Assembly: GCF_000764305.2 (NCBI RefSeq)
Contig: NW_025932694.1
Location: 4,903 to 68,902, forward strand
Length of the DNA: 64,000 nt
Origin: Hyalella azteca
Lineage: Eukaryota; Arthropoda; Malacostraca; Amphipoda; Hyalellidae
Direction: 5' to 3'
Below the pieces are notes generated by a model. The model worked only from the letters and a program-made list of their open reading frames with translations. It made no database searches and was not told the DNA's origin. A program made the translations under genes and the position numbers. Shown in pieces: positions 1-9,821 of this stretch; position 1 is the first letter of the stretch, and each line of letters opens with the position of its first letter.

Positions 1-69
1 ACCTTGGCCTGTTGGCCATTATTGAAGGCAATAAGTGCCCTTATTAGCCATCAATTATGATCCATATGG

Positions 70-107
70 CTGTCTCTTATACACATCTAGATGTGTATAA
101 GAGACAG
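70..107. other. Nextera mate-pair junction adapter left in the assembly
   Basis: The 19-base Tn5 mosaic end CTGTCTCTTATACACATCT is followed at once by its exact reverse complement, giving a 38-bp perfect palindrome. This is the circularisation junction of Nextera mate-pair libraries, not a natural sequence. The 69 bases to its left and the sequence to its right therefore may not be adjacent in the genome. Confidence 0.97.
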
Positions 108-787
108 GCTCTAGGTTGTGGCGCAAGTGTGCGGGAAGGACTCTATTGCAAGGCATTTCTATCCTCGTTAGACTTATTGCAGCCATGATAGAAGGCTAAC
201 CTTAATATTTGAAATGACATGTATTTAACTCAGATCTAGTTCGCACTAAGCTCAGTAACTATCACTATCTCGTATATAGATAAAAATCACGTGTGGTATA
301 GGTATTGGACGCAAGTCACGAGAATCGCAAGCGACAGTTAGTATGAAAGTAGTTTGTTTATTTGGTATTATGACTGACTCGGGACGGTTGACAAAATTTA
401 GTATCGTTAACTAGGAAATGCATGAATATATGCGCAATCGACATCACCTGAGGCACGCCATGAAAACATGCGTAGCAAGCAGCAAATATTTTTTTGCCGC
501 GATAAAAATCGGAAACTGGTCTGAAAACGCCATCCTATCAGCAGCAAATTTACGAGACTGCCCGCAATGATATTAGAGGGCAAAGGAAAATTTTTGCACA
601 TGGTCAAAATAGCAGTTGAAACTAGTTGGCCGTTGACTACTCCCGCAGATTTTCATTGCCAGATTGTCACTATCAAGGAGCGTAGTAAGTAACTAAAAAT
701 AACACGACACTATAGCTGTAATCAGCATATTGCGATAAAAAAATTACCGATTAAAGTTGGAAGTGCAATGTGGATGCTATTTTTTAC
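108..787 (-). other. presumed RPS12 intron downstream of the second coding exon; no exon seen
   Basis: The GTAAAA donor that follows the coding exon at 788-928 on the minus strand opens into this stretch. I looked for the next eS12 exon, which should encode the conserved segment starting around KRQAHLCVLA, and did not find it in any minus-strand frame. The next exon lies beyond the left edge or was lost at the adapter junction at 70-107. A small minus ORF at 407-607 has no recognisable similarity. Confidence 0.45.
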
Positions 788-928
788 CTGTCGAGAGCCT
801 GAACAGCTTTCCTGATGCCTCGAGCAAGGCCATCAGCATAGTCTGCAAGCTTGAGAACTTCTTGAATGGCCGAGTTCAGGTCCATAGGCCCGCCAGCTGG
901 TGCAGCTGGGGCTGGGGTACTAACGTCT
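788..928 (-). CDS. RPS12: small ribosomal subunit protein eS12, second coding exon (partial gene)
   Basis: eS12 is a component of the head of the cytosolic 40S ribosomal subunit. On the minus strand this 141-nt exon has an acceptor TTTTTACAG before 928 and a donor CAG|GTAAAA after 788. It is read in phase 2-in and 2-out, and encodes an Ala/Pro-rich tail followed by [15 protein letters not shown] and then [16 protein letters not shown]. From memory of the family, these match the N-terminal helix of animal eS12 (GAMDVNTALQEVLK..., DGLARGIxEAxKALD), where the next residues are K/R-RQA. The exon breaks inside that Arg/Lys codon, and later exons (about two thirds of the protein of roughly 135-140 residues) are not in the window. 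The [11 protein letters not shown] stretch differs from the usual TALIHDGLARG, which may mark the lineage. The intact frame and proper splice sites argue against a processed pseudogene. It joins exactly in phase to 2900-2916. Confidence 0.88.
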
Positions 929-1020
929 CTGTAAAAATGAATACAGTTAAAACCATGCAAAAAATTCCCCTTTTTACTTTTTAGCCATTTGCTGAGCTGA
1001 ACGTCCACCAGGGTTGGCAA

Positions 1021-1150
1021 TGATTAAATCAGAATGATTAAATCAAAATGATTAAATCATGTGATTAAATCACTTGATTTTTTTATAAAAAAATCATGAT
1101 TTATNAAAAAAATCATTGATTTTTTATTTTTTTTTTATCAAAAAAATCAC
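1021..1150. repeat. AT-rich degenerate repeat of ATTAAATCA units with an N join
   Basis: Repeated (A)TGATTAAATCA-type units run into A/T tracts with ATGATTT and AATCATTGATTT mirror-like blocks. The N at 1105 lies in the low-complexity part, so the true length is unknown. Confidence 0.8.
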
Positions 1151-1830
1151 CAACCCTGAAATTAACACATTAAAATGGACTATACATCAGGGGAGGCTTC
1201 TAACATGAACGGTGAGGAAATGGTTAATTCGATAGGATTCAAGTCTACTATGAATAAAAATGCCACCAGCAACACACTGTGGCATAAGATATACAACCAT
1301 TTACACAAGAAATTCAAAATCTGTCTACATTACGCCTAATGTTGAGTAAAAATTTGTCTCCATTCCACTCAAGATTCCAGTTTAAAGTGCAATGGAAATC
1401 AATATATTGCTAGCCTAATGTGTAATGACCATAGGTATATGATGGGACTCAATATCAGACTATCATACCAATGAACTGAGCTACCTGAGTAGCCAACGTA
1501 CTGGCAAGGATGGAATATATCAACTTCCTAAGCTACAATTAAAGCCGTTCTGATACTTTTCAGACAAGATTCCCACTGGAATTTGAAGCATGTTAATCTG
1601 CTGTCAGACCATTAAAAAAGTCAACCCACACAAGAAAACTTCATTAAAAAAGTCAGAAATACAAAATTTTGATTTCCCTAGGGAGCTAAAGCACTCGACC
1701 AACACAAGGCTACATGCTACATAAACTGACTAAACTAAAATATACTTCATTGAAAAGAAATCCTTTTTATAAAGAATAGGAAGTTAAGGTACGTATATCA
1801 TTTAGCTCTCTTAACCCAACCTTGTGCCCC

Positions 1831-2039
1831 AAGATGCAATTCTCGACTACGGTACCCTTCGAGATGCAATTCTCGACTACGGTACCCTTCGAGATGCAAT
1901 TCTCGACTACGGTACCCTTCGAGATGCAATTCTCGACTACGGTACCCTTCGAGATGCAATTCTCGACTACGGTACCCTNTCTCGACTACCCTTCAAGATG
2001 CAACTTTCGACTACCCTTCAAGATGCAATTCTTGACTTT
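1831..2039. repeat. 30-bp minisatellite with an N join and a shorter variant unit
   Basis: Five near-identical 30-bp units begin with GATGCAATTCTCGAC and end with GGTACCCTTCGA. After the N at 1979 the units become about 25-26 bp and lack the GGTA block. The array sits inside an eS12 intron. The unit is a multiple of three, so two plus-strand frames stay open and give decapeptide repeats. I do not treat these as proteins. Confidence 0.95.
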
Positions 2040-2605
2040 CTCCTCTTCTCTCATCCTCCATGTGCTTTCCTAATATCTCTCAACAACACAGCCAGCTTCT
2101 CAGACAAACCCACAATCATAGTAATGAACTCAATTGCATAATTAGTCATACCTCACTCTTTCATTCACTCTTCTTATTCATAATCACCATCATAGAATGC
2201 CATTATTTCTTCCACATTCCACCATCAAGTGCATCATTGTTTCTATCACCTATCACACATAAAACATTTGCTCTCCCTTCTCTCATTTCATCTGCACACA
2301 CATTTTCATTCACACCCAGCAACTTCACTCTGCCATATTAAGAGATTTTTTGACTGGTTTTTGTCCTGGAGTAGACAATTCAAGTCTTCTGGATAGGGGA
2401 CTTATACACAGGGAAAGTATTTGCCAATAGTGTTAGTGGTATGCATTCATCTGGCTAGAAATTGGAAGAAAAAATCATCAATTTTTTTTAAGTATCAACT
2501 GTAATAAAAATTATTGAAAATTATGGCTAAAAATTTATGAAATTGCCCCAAATTTTGAAGCAAAAAGTCCTTGCCATACTTTCCCCTTATATAGGCATCT
2601 AATGA

Positions 2606-2640
2606 GCATCATCACATATATATACATATATATATCAAAT
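2606..2640. repeat. AT microsatellite
   Basis: A short (AT)n run with ACATATATA interruptions, lying in the eS12 intron. Confidence 0.75.
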
Positions 2641-2899
2641 AAAATATTGAACCAAGAGGAATTTATAATAAAGCGATTCCTAAAATATCTCATCTACCAC
2701 AATGGTATTACATACATCCTCAAATCTATAACTACTACCAAATTTAGTAATTGTATCTTTTTTTTAAATATGCCACAAAATTTCAGTATTCAGGAGGAAT
2801 TTTCAAACTAACACTACAAAACAAGTACAGAACAAATCACCAACCATTTATTCCTAACAAGTAGCATCTACAAACCGCACTAAAATTATTTTTACTCAC

Positions 2900-2931
2900 C
2901 CTTCCGTATCCGACATTACTTGGAATTCATC
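2900..2931 (-). CDS. RPS12: eS12 start-codon exon (coding part 2900-2916)
   Basis: On the minus strand ATG TCG GAT ACG GAA GG is followed at once by the consensus donor GTGAGT (2899-2894). It encodes MSDTEG after joining, and its 2-base phase fits the exon at 788-928 exactly, giving [16 protein letters not shown] then GGPMDLNS. Animal eS12 proteins typically begin MSD/MAD-x-E, which supports this start. Upstream, a pyrimidine-rich tract ending CCACCAG (minus strand, before 2931) is a good acceptor, so the first 15 bases of this exon are probably leader. The leader contains ATG AAT TCC AAG TAA, whose stop overlaps the eS12 start as TAATG. If the AAG just before the start is used as acceptor instead, that small upstream frame would be absent. 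Confidence 0.78.
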
Positions 2932-4962
2932 CTGGTGGAATGAAGGACAAAAAAAAATAGATTAAACACAATTTTTGGCAATTGGTTGACTACAATTAAA
3001 GGCTCTATACACCATACATTTCTCACATCAGGAACCTTATGATGTGTATCAATCCTACACATCCACTTGTATATTATTTCATCATACAATTTTATTACAA
3101 ATCCATTTTTTTCCGCTGGTTCCAAATGGAACCACTCGGCATTAATGGGTTAACAACGCAGCACAGAAAGAAAAACACTTCCTTTTTTCTACATTATTTG
3201 CAAATCCCATGACTTTCCATAACCTGAAATGAAATCCCATGACTTACCAGGCCCGGAAAATGAAAAATCAAATTTCATGACCTGTATGCACCTCTGGAAC
3301 TGGGACAAGACTTGTGTCCCAGACTTAAAAACTTGTGACCTCACAATTATCTAACTATAAAAGACAGGTAAAAAAGAAACGAGAATTAATGTAACAAGAC
3401 AGACATTCTGAGCAAGCGGATTAAGGAACAACAAGTTAGCTCCAGATTGTTAATAAACAGTTGTAAGTCCTGTGCAGCTGTGGCAGATTTGATTTAACTG
3501 CCAATTTAACATGTGTCAGTTAAATAAGTGGGCAGATTTGGCAATGTATGGCTGAATATCGAGTGAATGATGTTGATGTCTAGCCAATAGGAGCACTATG
3601 CAAGAATTGTAAGAGATCAATAAGGGTTCAACAAGAGTACAGGAGCTCATCGCGATTTAGTGACACTATTTGTCTGAAAATTAGTTAACTGTGGAATGGT
3701 TCTCTTTTCTCTGCCATGCAGGATGCCTAAAGAGCCCAAGGCAACATTGAAAATTTTTCTAGGAGCTCAAAAGCCAGTGAGACTCATGATGACAGAGGTG
3801 TGAGCCAGACCAGCAGCCAAAGTAACCTATGCAGCAATATTTACATAGGGAACACATTCTCCAGAACCTCTTCTGGTACAAAATGTCAAAGCAGGTGCAA
3901 GTGCTACCCTCAGTCATCACAAGATACTCTAGTCCAAATGAAAATAAAACCAGTGCAAGGGCTGTCACTCAAGAGTCAAGACCCTGTTGCTTTACCATCT
4001 AGTGCTACAAGTGATGTACCTTAACTATCAGAAACTTTATTAAATAATAGATTTTGTCATTGAAGATTTTTCTTTACGCATCATGAAAATAAATTTTTAA
4101 TGTGCATTTCAGCAGAACATTGCAAATGGGAAATAAAAAAATGTACATTTTCATTGTAATTTCTATTTGCCTTGTCAAGTTACTCAAGTATATGTGTCAT
4201 GTTAAACCCCAATACGTAGCAAAAAAATATCTATTACCAAGCCATCAATGGGAATTGTCAATAAATGTGTCAAGTTATTGTACATGTGTGAAAACTAAAA
4301 ACAAAGTCTTCATCCCATCATCAAGTTCTCGTTATGAAGGATATAAATTCCGGGAAATATTAAACCCCCTATTTTAACTGGGACATCTCATCTCATCTCA
4401 GTATCCTCTCAGAATTGCTAGGGAGTGATGAAAATTATCCAAATTTTTATTGTGAACTGGGACAAAGCTTCTTGTCTCATCTTAAGGAAAAAGGTTCCAA
4501 ATGCAGGAGTCTAATCTACATTTTGAGCTGCTACTGAAGCTTGCCAGCAATTTTTAAAACCATGAGAATCTTGCTAGCTGAATTACCTTCAATCCAATTG
4601 TTAATAAAAGTGGAATATGGGGCTGCAAGGTTGTAAATTCAGTGAAAATTGGCCAGTTTAGAGCTGCAAAATTTCAGAAATATGGAAATTTTCATTTCTG
4701 TGTGCAAGGCATTTTATGTTGCTCTCCATCAGGGTTGCAAACAAGCAGGCTTTTTTTATTCAGCATCAACAGACAACATAAGAATTGTAACTGAGAATTA
4801 GGCATATACATTTCAGCACAAGTTTTCTAATGTCAAATGCTTCCTAAAAAGTCCACCATCTTTCTCAATCACATTATTCCCAAGCAATTTTTCATACATT
4901 TGTAATTTTGCTACTGAATTGTGCAATGTGCACTAGTCAACAATAAGGTAGAATTTAATTCA

Positions 4963-5155
4963 TCTAGCAAGCATAGTGGTAAAGCAGCAAATTTATGCTA
5001 GACTTCAAGTTCAATTCTGAGTCCTATAAGTGGACCAGCAAAGTATTGTGGATACCAGCATAATAATACACAAGATATTTGTTCAAATCTTGAGTAAATT
5101 AAAACTTAGCCAATTCTAAAAAATTTCTGGTTTGTGACTCACTATGCTCTCCATA
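4963..5155 (+). mobile_element. tRNA-derived SINE, copy 1
   Basis: A tRNA-like head carries an A-box-like TAGCAAGCATAGTGG (from 4965) and a B-box-like AGTTCAATTCT (5008-5018) at a pol III spacing. A body follows that is shared, in order and in detail, with the copy at 5622-5853: AAATCTTGAGTA, then CTAAAAA, then CTGGTTTGTGACTCACTATG. No reverse transcriptase is present, as expected for a non-autonomous SINE. The B box departs from GGTTCGANNCC, so it is probably an old copy. Confidence 0.6.
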
Positions 5156-5621
5156 CTTAACTTACAGCTCAATTCAGTCAAGTGTCAACCCATGTTCAGA
5201 ACTAACAAGAATCTAACTTTATAACCATACCTACATTCTGGCTCTGCAGTCAAGAAGATTCTTTTGTGAGGCCTAATTGTTTACATGTTCAGAGAAAGCA
5301 TTTTGTTATTGTGACCAGAAAGTTTGTGAAACTTCTAGCTTTTCTCCAGATACCTAGGCTTAATCACAAATTCACAATAAGGTACAAAAAATCTGAGAAA
5401 TCTATGATGTTTTTCCATACACATTTTCTATATTGCAGGGAATTTCAAAAAGCTGACAACTGCCAACGTGTCAAGTTTCTAATCAAAGATGTCCAAAAAC
5501 CCAATAGCACAGCAGTATTATGTCATTAGTCATTTCCAATTAGGTATATAAATGGGGTATTCAGAATCATCAATGACAACAACTGGAAATTCAAGATGGC
5601 TATGAGTTCACATTGACAGAG

Positions 5622-5853
5622 TAGCTAGGCATATATGACTTTTTAGACTTGACCAAGATTCTCAAGTTCAATTTTGAGCCCTACAAGAGAACAAGTAGCT
5701 AGACTAGCAATATAGCTAGCTATCATCTGATGATGATGGATAACATCAGCATTACTATCATACAATGATTTAAATCTTGAGTATAGACAAGGAAATTAAA
5801 AATGAACTGACTAAAAACTCTGGTTTGTCAGTTGTCACTATGCCCTTATACCA
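5622..5853 (+). mobile_element. tRNA-derived SINE, copy 2
   Basis: This is a diverged partner of the copy at 4963-5155, in the same orientation about 650 bp away. Shared blocks include CTCAAGTTCAATTTTGAGCC (B-box region 5665-5675), AAATCTTGAGTA, and CTGGTTTGTCAGTTGTCACTATG. The A-box region is poorly kept, and this copy has an extra stretch (GCTAGCTATCATCTGATGATG) in its middle. Confidence 0.55.
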
Positions 5854-6200
5854 GCCTTTCCCAAAGTTCTGATGGTACCTGATGATGGATGCCGAATAAT
5901 GCCCAATGACTTGGCACAGTTTACTCGAAGCTAGTTAAGAAATTTTATAGCAAATAGTTCGCTCTAAAAAAAAACAAAGACCACCAGCGGCCCAAACCCA
6001 AGGGCCATGGCATGCGCGCTCGAGCAGAACTTGCTCAACGATTTCATTTAGGTAGCCCCATTTACCTATCAAGAATACCGCATTCTATGCAATTAACGTA
6101 TTTAATATCAATAATTAAATTTTAACAAATTTGCAAGAAAAACTTATGGCTTTAATTTTTACCATCATACAAGCATCTGTGTTAAATAGTAAATACTTAC

Positions 6201-6222
6201 AACCGCTAGTACCAGAGAAAGG
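6201..6222 (-). promoter_or_regulatory. RPS12: candidate 5'-TOP leader exon and transcription start of RPS12
   Basis: On the minus strand CCTTTCTCTGG is followed by TACTAGCGGTT and then a consensus donor GTAAGTATTT (6200-6191). Ribosomal-protein genes of animals start transcription at a C followed by a pyrimidine run and often have a tiny non-coding first exon, so a start at 6221-6222 would give a 22-nt leader exon. This is inferred from the pattern alone; there is no TATA box in the expected position. Translation of such messages is normally controlled through the TOP motif. Confidence 0.35.
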
Positions 6223-7650
6223 TAGGTTGGTAGATGATACTCAGCGCGCTACTCGAGTGTTTACAAGAATGAAATGGTTCTCCCGGGAAATGAAGCTGGT
6301 CATTCAACTGACTGGTGAATCTGAGTTAAAAGTATATTGAGTACTCTAATATTTATACAAAATTCTCAAACGATCACCTAAGACATTATTTTTTGCATTC
6401 CAAATAATGTTTTCCTATTGAATAAAACATAGATTTATTTCTTCGAAAATTTATGCGTGTTTGATATTGATAATACTGTAGAAAAATAATGTACGTGTCT
6501 TCTTCATGGATCATAGGTTTTCTTGCTCATTTTCCACTTAAAAAAACGAAGCAAGACATAGCTCCAATTCACTCTCTCAACAGCCTATATTAAAGTAGTT
6601 TATGAGAGGACAATGTAACCTATAGCTATAGGTGCTTGATGGAGCAAGCATGATTCGTTACCTCGGAAGAGACAGTAAACCATACCACAGAGGTTATTTA
6701 CGGTGGTTCTGTATGATATGTGCAGTTTGAGAAACTCATGCCTAAAACGCTTTTTCTCTTTGGCGAGAAAAAGGCCTAAATTTTATGCTCGAAATCAGAT
6801 TAGGGCATTCCATAACCTAACTGGAGATTTACCTAGAGTTACCTCATCATATACCGGATCGATAAGCGTCTCAGGCTTTTGAGTTCACCTTGTATATCTG
6901 GAAAGCCAGAAAATCCTGCATACATCTCATGATAGAACTTTTCGCCATTGCTCTACGCACGATGAAGGCCTTCCAATAAATATCGGCGGTTAAGAATTTA
7001 TTGAAAACGGACATTTATACACAAATTCAGCTTGGCCAATTACAACGGGATTTACATTGCACAGCTTAATCTGTCGCCTGGCACATCATGTGCGCATAAC
7101 TCCACAAAATTGGTTGTGTAATAATTAGAGTTCATTTGTCGTTATATACATCATCTCCTAAATTTTCATGTTCCGAATCATACAGGGACGTGAGATTAAG
7201 CAGTCGAACACAAACCGAACCAGACCGCGCCAACTATGTGTTGAATGATGAGTTTCCATCCGTGCTCGGGACTTCGGCCTCAGTGAAATGAGGGAGTTCT
7301 GATGAAGCTTTTGATCAATCGCTTGCGTCAAAGCTAGGGACATATTATTTTTTGTTCGGGATCATGATTCATTTAAGGCGATAATTGGCTGGCATCAGTT
7401 CCTATGTGATGGAAAAAATTACATATAAACTAGTTTCTGAATTGCTTTAGTATTGTGCATTTTATTTTCAATTTATCCTATGGGGCACATTTCCTTCCTA
7501 AAATTTGACTACTTGCAATTTGTCTACTAATACTGTGCTGCAATATCAGTGAAAAGACAATAATATCAGTGAAATATCATTTAGACACAGCGCTGCTCGA
7601 GGGCGCCAGCCCACGGACACCATCGTTCAGAGGAAGCACGCGCCCCTGCG
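6223..7650. other. no gene recognised
   Basis: This is AT-rich unique sequence. Beyond the proposed eS12 start it would be the gene's upstream region. Short ORFs on both strands have no recognisable motifs or splice context. Confidence 0.5.
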
Positions 7651-8366
7651 CCGGACTACTCATGCTTCAGAGCGCCGGACTACTCTTGCTTCAGAGCGCC
7701 CGCGACCCTTGCTTCAGAGCGCCCCGCGTCTCGTGCTTCAGAGCGCCCCGCGACTCTTGCTTCAGATCACCCCGCGACTCTTGCTTCAGAGCGCCCCGCG
7801 ACTCTTACTTCAGAGCACCCCGCAACTCGTGCTTCAGAGCACCCCGCGACTCGTGTTTCAGAGCGCCCCGCGCCTCTTGCTTCAGAGCACCCCACGACTC
7901 TTGCTTCAGAGCACCCCGCGACTCGCGCTTCAGAGCGCCCCGCGACTCGTGCTTCAGAGCGCCCCGCGACCCTTGCTTCAGAGCACCCCGCGACTCTTGC
8001 TTCAGAGCGCCCCGCGACTCTTGCTTCAGAGCGCCCCGCGACNGCGACCCTTGCTTCAGAGCGCCCAGCGACCCTTGCTTCAGAGCGCCCAGCGACCCTT
8101 GCTTCAGAGCGCCCAGCGACCCTTGCTTCAGAGCGCCCAGCGACCCTTGCTTCAGAGCGCCCAGCGACCCTTGCTTCAGAGCGCCCAGCGACCCTTGCTT
8201 CAGAGCGCCCAGCGACCCTTGCTTCAGAGCGCCCAGCGACCCTTGCTTCAGAGCGCCCAGCGACCCTTGCTTCAGAGCGCCCAGCGACCCTTGCTTCAGA
8301 GCGCCCAGCGACCCTTGCTTCAGAGCGCCCAGCGACTCTTGCTTCAGAGCGCCCCGCGACTCTTGC
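7651..8366. repeat. 24-bp GC-rich minisatellite in two sub-blocks with an N join
   Basis: About 29 units have the core TTGCTTCAGAGCGCCC. Left of the N at 8043 most units read CCCCGCGACTC, with much point variation; to the right they read CCCAGCGACCC and are almost identical. The unit is a multiple of three, so frames of 244 and 273 codons stay open (CFRAPRDS or LLQSAPRL repeats). These are products of the repeat and not convincing genes. Confidence 0.97.
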
Positions 8367-8779
8367 TGTACTCGAAGTTATTCAAACTAATGTTGATCCA
8401 GGCGTGGGTGTTATCTCCGTATAAGATAGGAACTTTCGATTAAAAATTACGATTGGAAAATTTCGTGTAATCACAAATTGCGTTTTTTTTCTCAGAGTTT
8501 TTTTTTCAATTCTCTTTGCGAGTGTTCTGGTGTGTGAAGTAATACGAAGCTGTCATGATTTCACTGTTAATGCCGTTCAGTTTCGGCTAATTTTAAAGAC
8601 GTTTTAGTTGTTGCACAGAGACAATGTCCTCAATGGTTGTTTATTTACAATATGAGTCTACAATTGCAATTAATTATTTACAATTAGCCAACTGTTGCCA
8701 ATCAAATATTATATATCTTAATCTGCCTATCAAGATAGAATTAACGAATACGAGCCTAATATTTGTTCGAGCTCTAAGT

Positions 8780-9012
8780 AACATTACGCGCCGCAGTTAA
8801 TGCACGCCAAGAGCCACGCCCCGCCGCTGCGAATTATAGTCCTAGGACTGGCCGCGCCGGTCGTCTTCATTAACGGCAGCTGCGAGGAGACAATGTGGGC
8901 GCCTCGCTCAAGATGCACTGCATTGCTGCAGAGTACGGCCCTGCAGTGCAGTTCTCTAAACTCAGCTCTCAAATGGCACTTGAAAACTCGAAGAGACTCC
9001 AGGGTACAGTAA
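8780..9012. other. CpG-rich GC-rich island, possible promoter or exon
   Basis: This 230-bp block is clearly richer in G+C and CpG than its AT-rich surroundings and contains GCCACGCCCC. A plus-strand frame of 70 codons from 8800 is open through it, but I recognise no family. It could be a promoter, an exon or simply a compositional island. Confidence 0.3.
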
Positions 9013-9392
9013 CGAGTCTGAGAACTTATTCATTAATGATTGGAGCCAAGAAACAACGATGAACTAGCGTTCTGGAAGAACAATGGCAAGGTGTTCCTGC
9101 AAGATGTGAAATACGAACGTGAACAATATGCTAAGTTTATGTATGATTGGAGGCCGCACCATAACATTCTGTTATGTATTGCCTTCGCTCTTTAATGGAG
9201 GTCACGCTAACTGATCATAGACTCACACGAATAGATTTGATTTATTTACCAAATATTCACTACGGTGCAAGATGAAGCTAAAACACAATAAGATCTTAAT
9301 GAAACTAATGCCGTTTGCACCCATTTCTGCATGATTCACTTGCAGAGGGTTCGTTTTGGCTCTTCAAAGGCTGCCCTGATGCACGGTTACGA

Positions 9393-9821
9393 TCGCAGTG
9401 TGCTTCGTATCCAACCGACCTTTACTAATGCCCCATTACAGTGTGCTACTCATCCAGCCGACCTTTAATGCCCATTACAGTGTGCTACTCATCCAGCCGT
9501 CCTTTATTGCCCATTACAGAGTGCTACTCATCCAGCCGACCTTTACTAATGCCCCATTACAGTGTGTTACTCATCCAGCCGACCTTTAATGCCCATTACA
9601 GAATGCTACTCATCCAGCCGACCTTTATTGCCCATTACAGTGTGTTACTCATCCAGCCGGCCTTTACTAATGCCCCATTACAGTGTGTTACTCATCCAGC
9701 CGACCTTTAATGCCCATTACAGTGTGCTACTCATTCAGCCGACCTTTACTAATGCCCCATTACAGTGTGCTACTCATCCAGCCGACCTTTACTAATGCCC
9801 CATTGCAGTATGCTACACATT
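9393..9821. repeat. minisatellite of about 39-42 bp
   Basis: About ten units are built from CATTACAGTGTG, CTACTCATCCAGCCGACC, and then either TTTACTAATGCCC or the shorter TTTAATGCC or TTTATTGCC. The two unit lengths alternate in blocks, suggesting unequal exchange between subfamilies. Confidence 0.95.

Larger units (their letters stand above)
929..2899 (-). other. RPS12 intron between first and second coding exons
   Basis: The intron is 1971 bases long, with donor GTGAGT (2899-2894) and acceptor CAG (931-929) on the minus strand. It contains an AT repeat block (1021-1150), the 30-bp minisatellite (1831-2039) and AT-rich unique sequence. Vertebrate RPS12 introns host snoRNAs. I looked for box C (RTGATGA) paired with box D (CTGA) on the minus strand and found a C-like match near 2607 but no correctly spaced D box, so I call no snoRNA. 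Confidence 0.7.
2932..6200 (-). other. probable RPS12 leader intron with SINE copies
   Basis: If the leader exon at 6201-6222 is right, this is a 3.3-kb intron in the 5' UTR (donor GTAAGTATTT, acceptor CCACCAG on the minus strand). It holds two related SINE copies (about 4963-5155 and 5622-5853) and AT-rich unique sequence. A possible piggyBac-type terminus (TTAA then CCCATTAATGCC on the minus strand) lies near 3130-3152, with no partner end found. Confidence 0.4.

Noticed and set aside
929..2899. snoRNA in the RPS12 intron
   Set aside because: A C-box-like TGATGATG on the minus strand near 2607 lacks a D box at a suitable distance and a terminal stem.
7569..8443. 244- and 273-codon ORFs at the 24-bp array
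   Set aside because: Two overlapping frames are equally open, the reading continues across an N join, and the content is only the 8-residue repeat.
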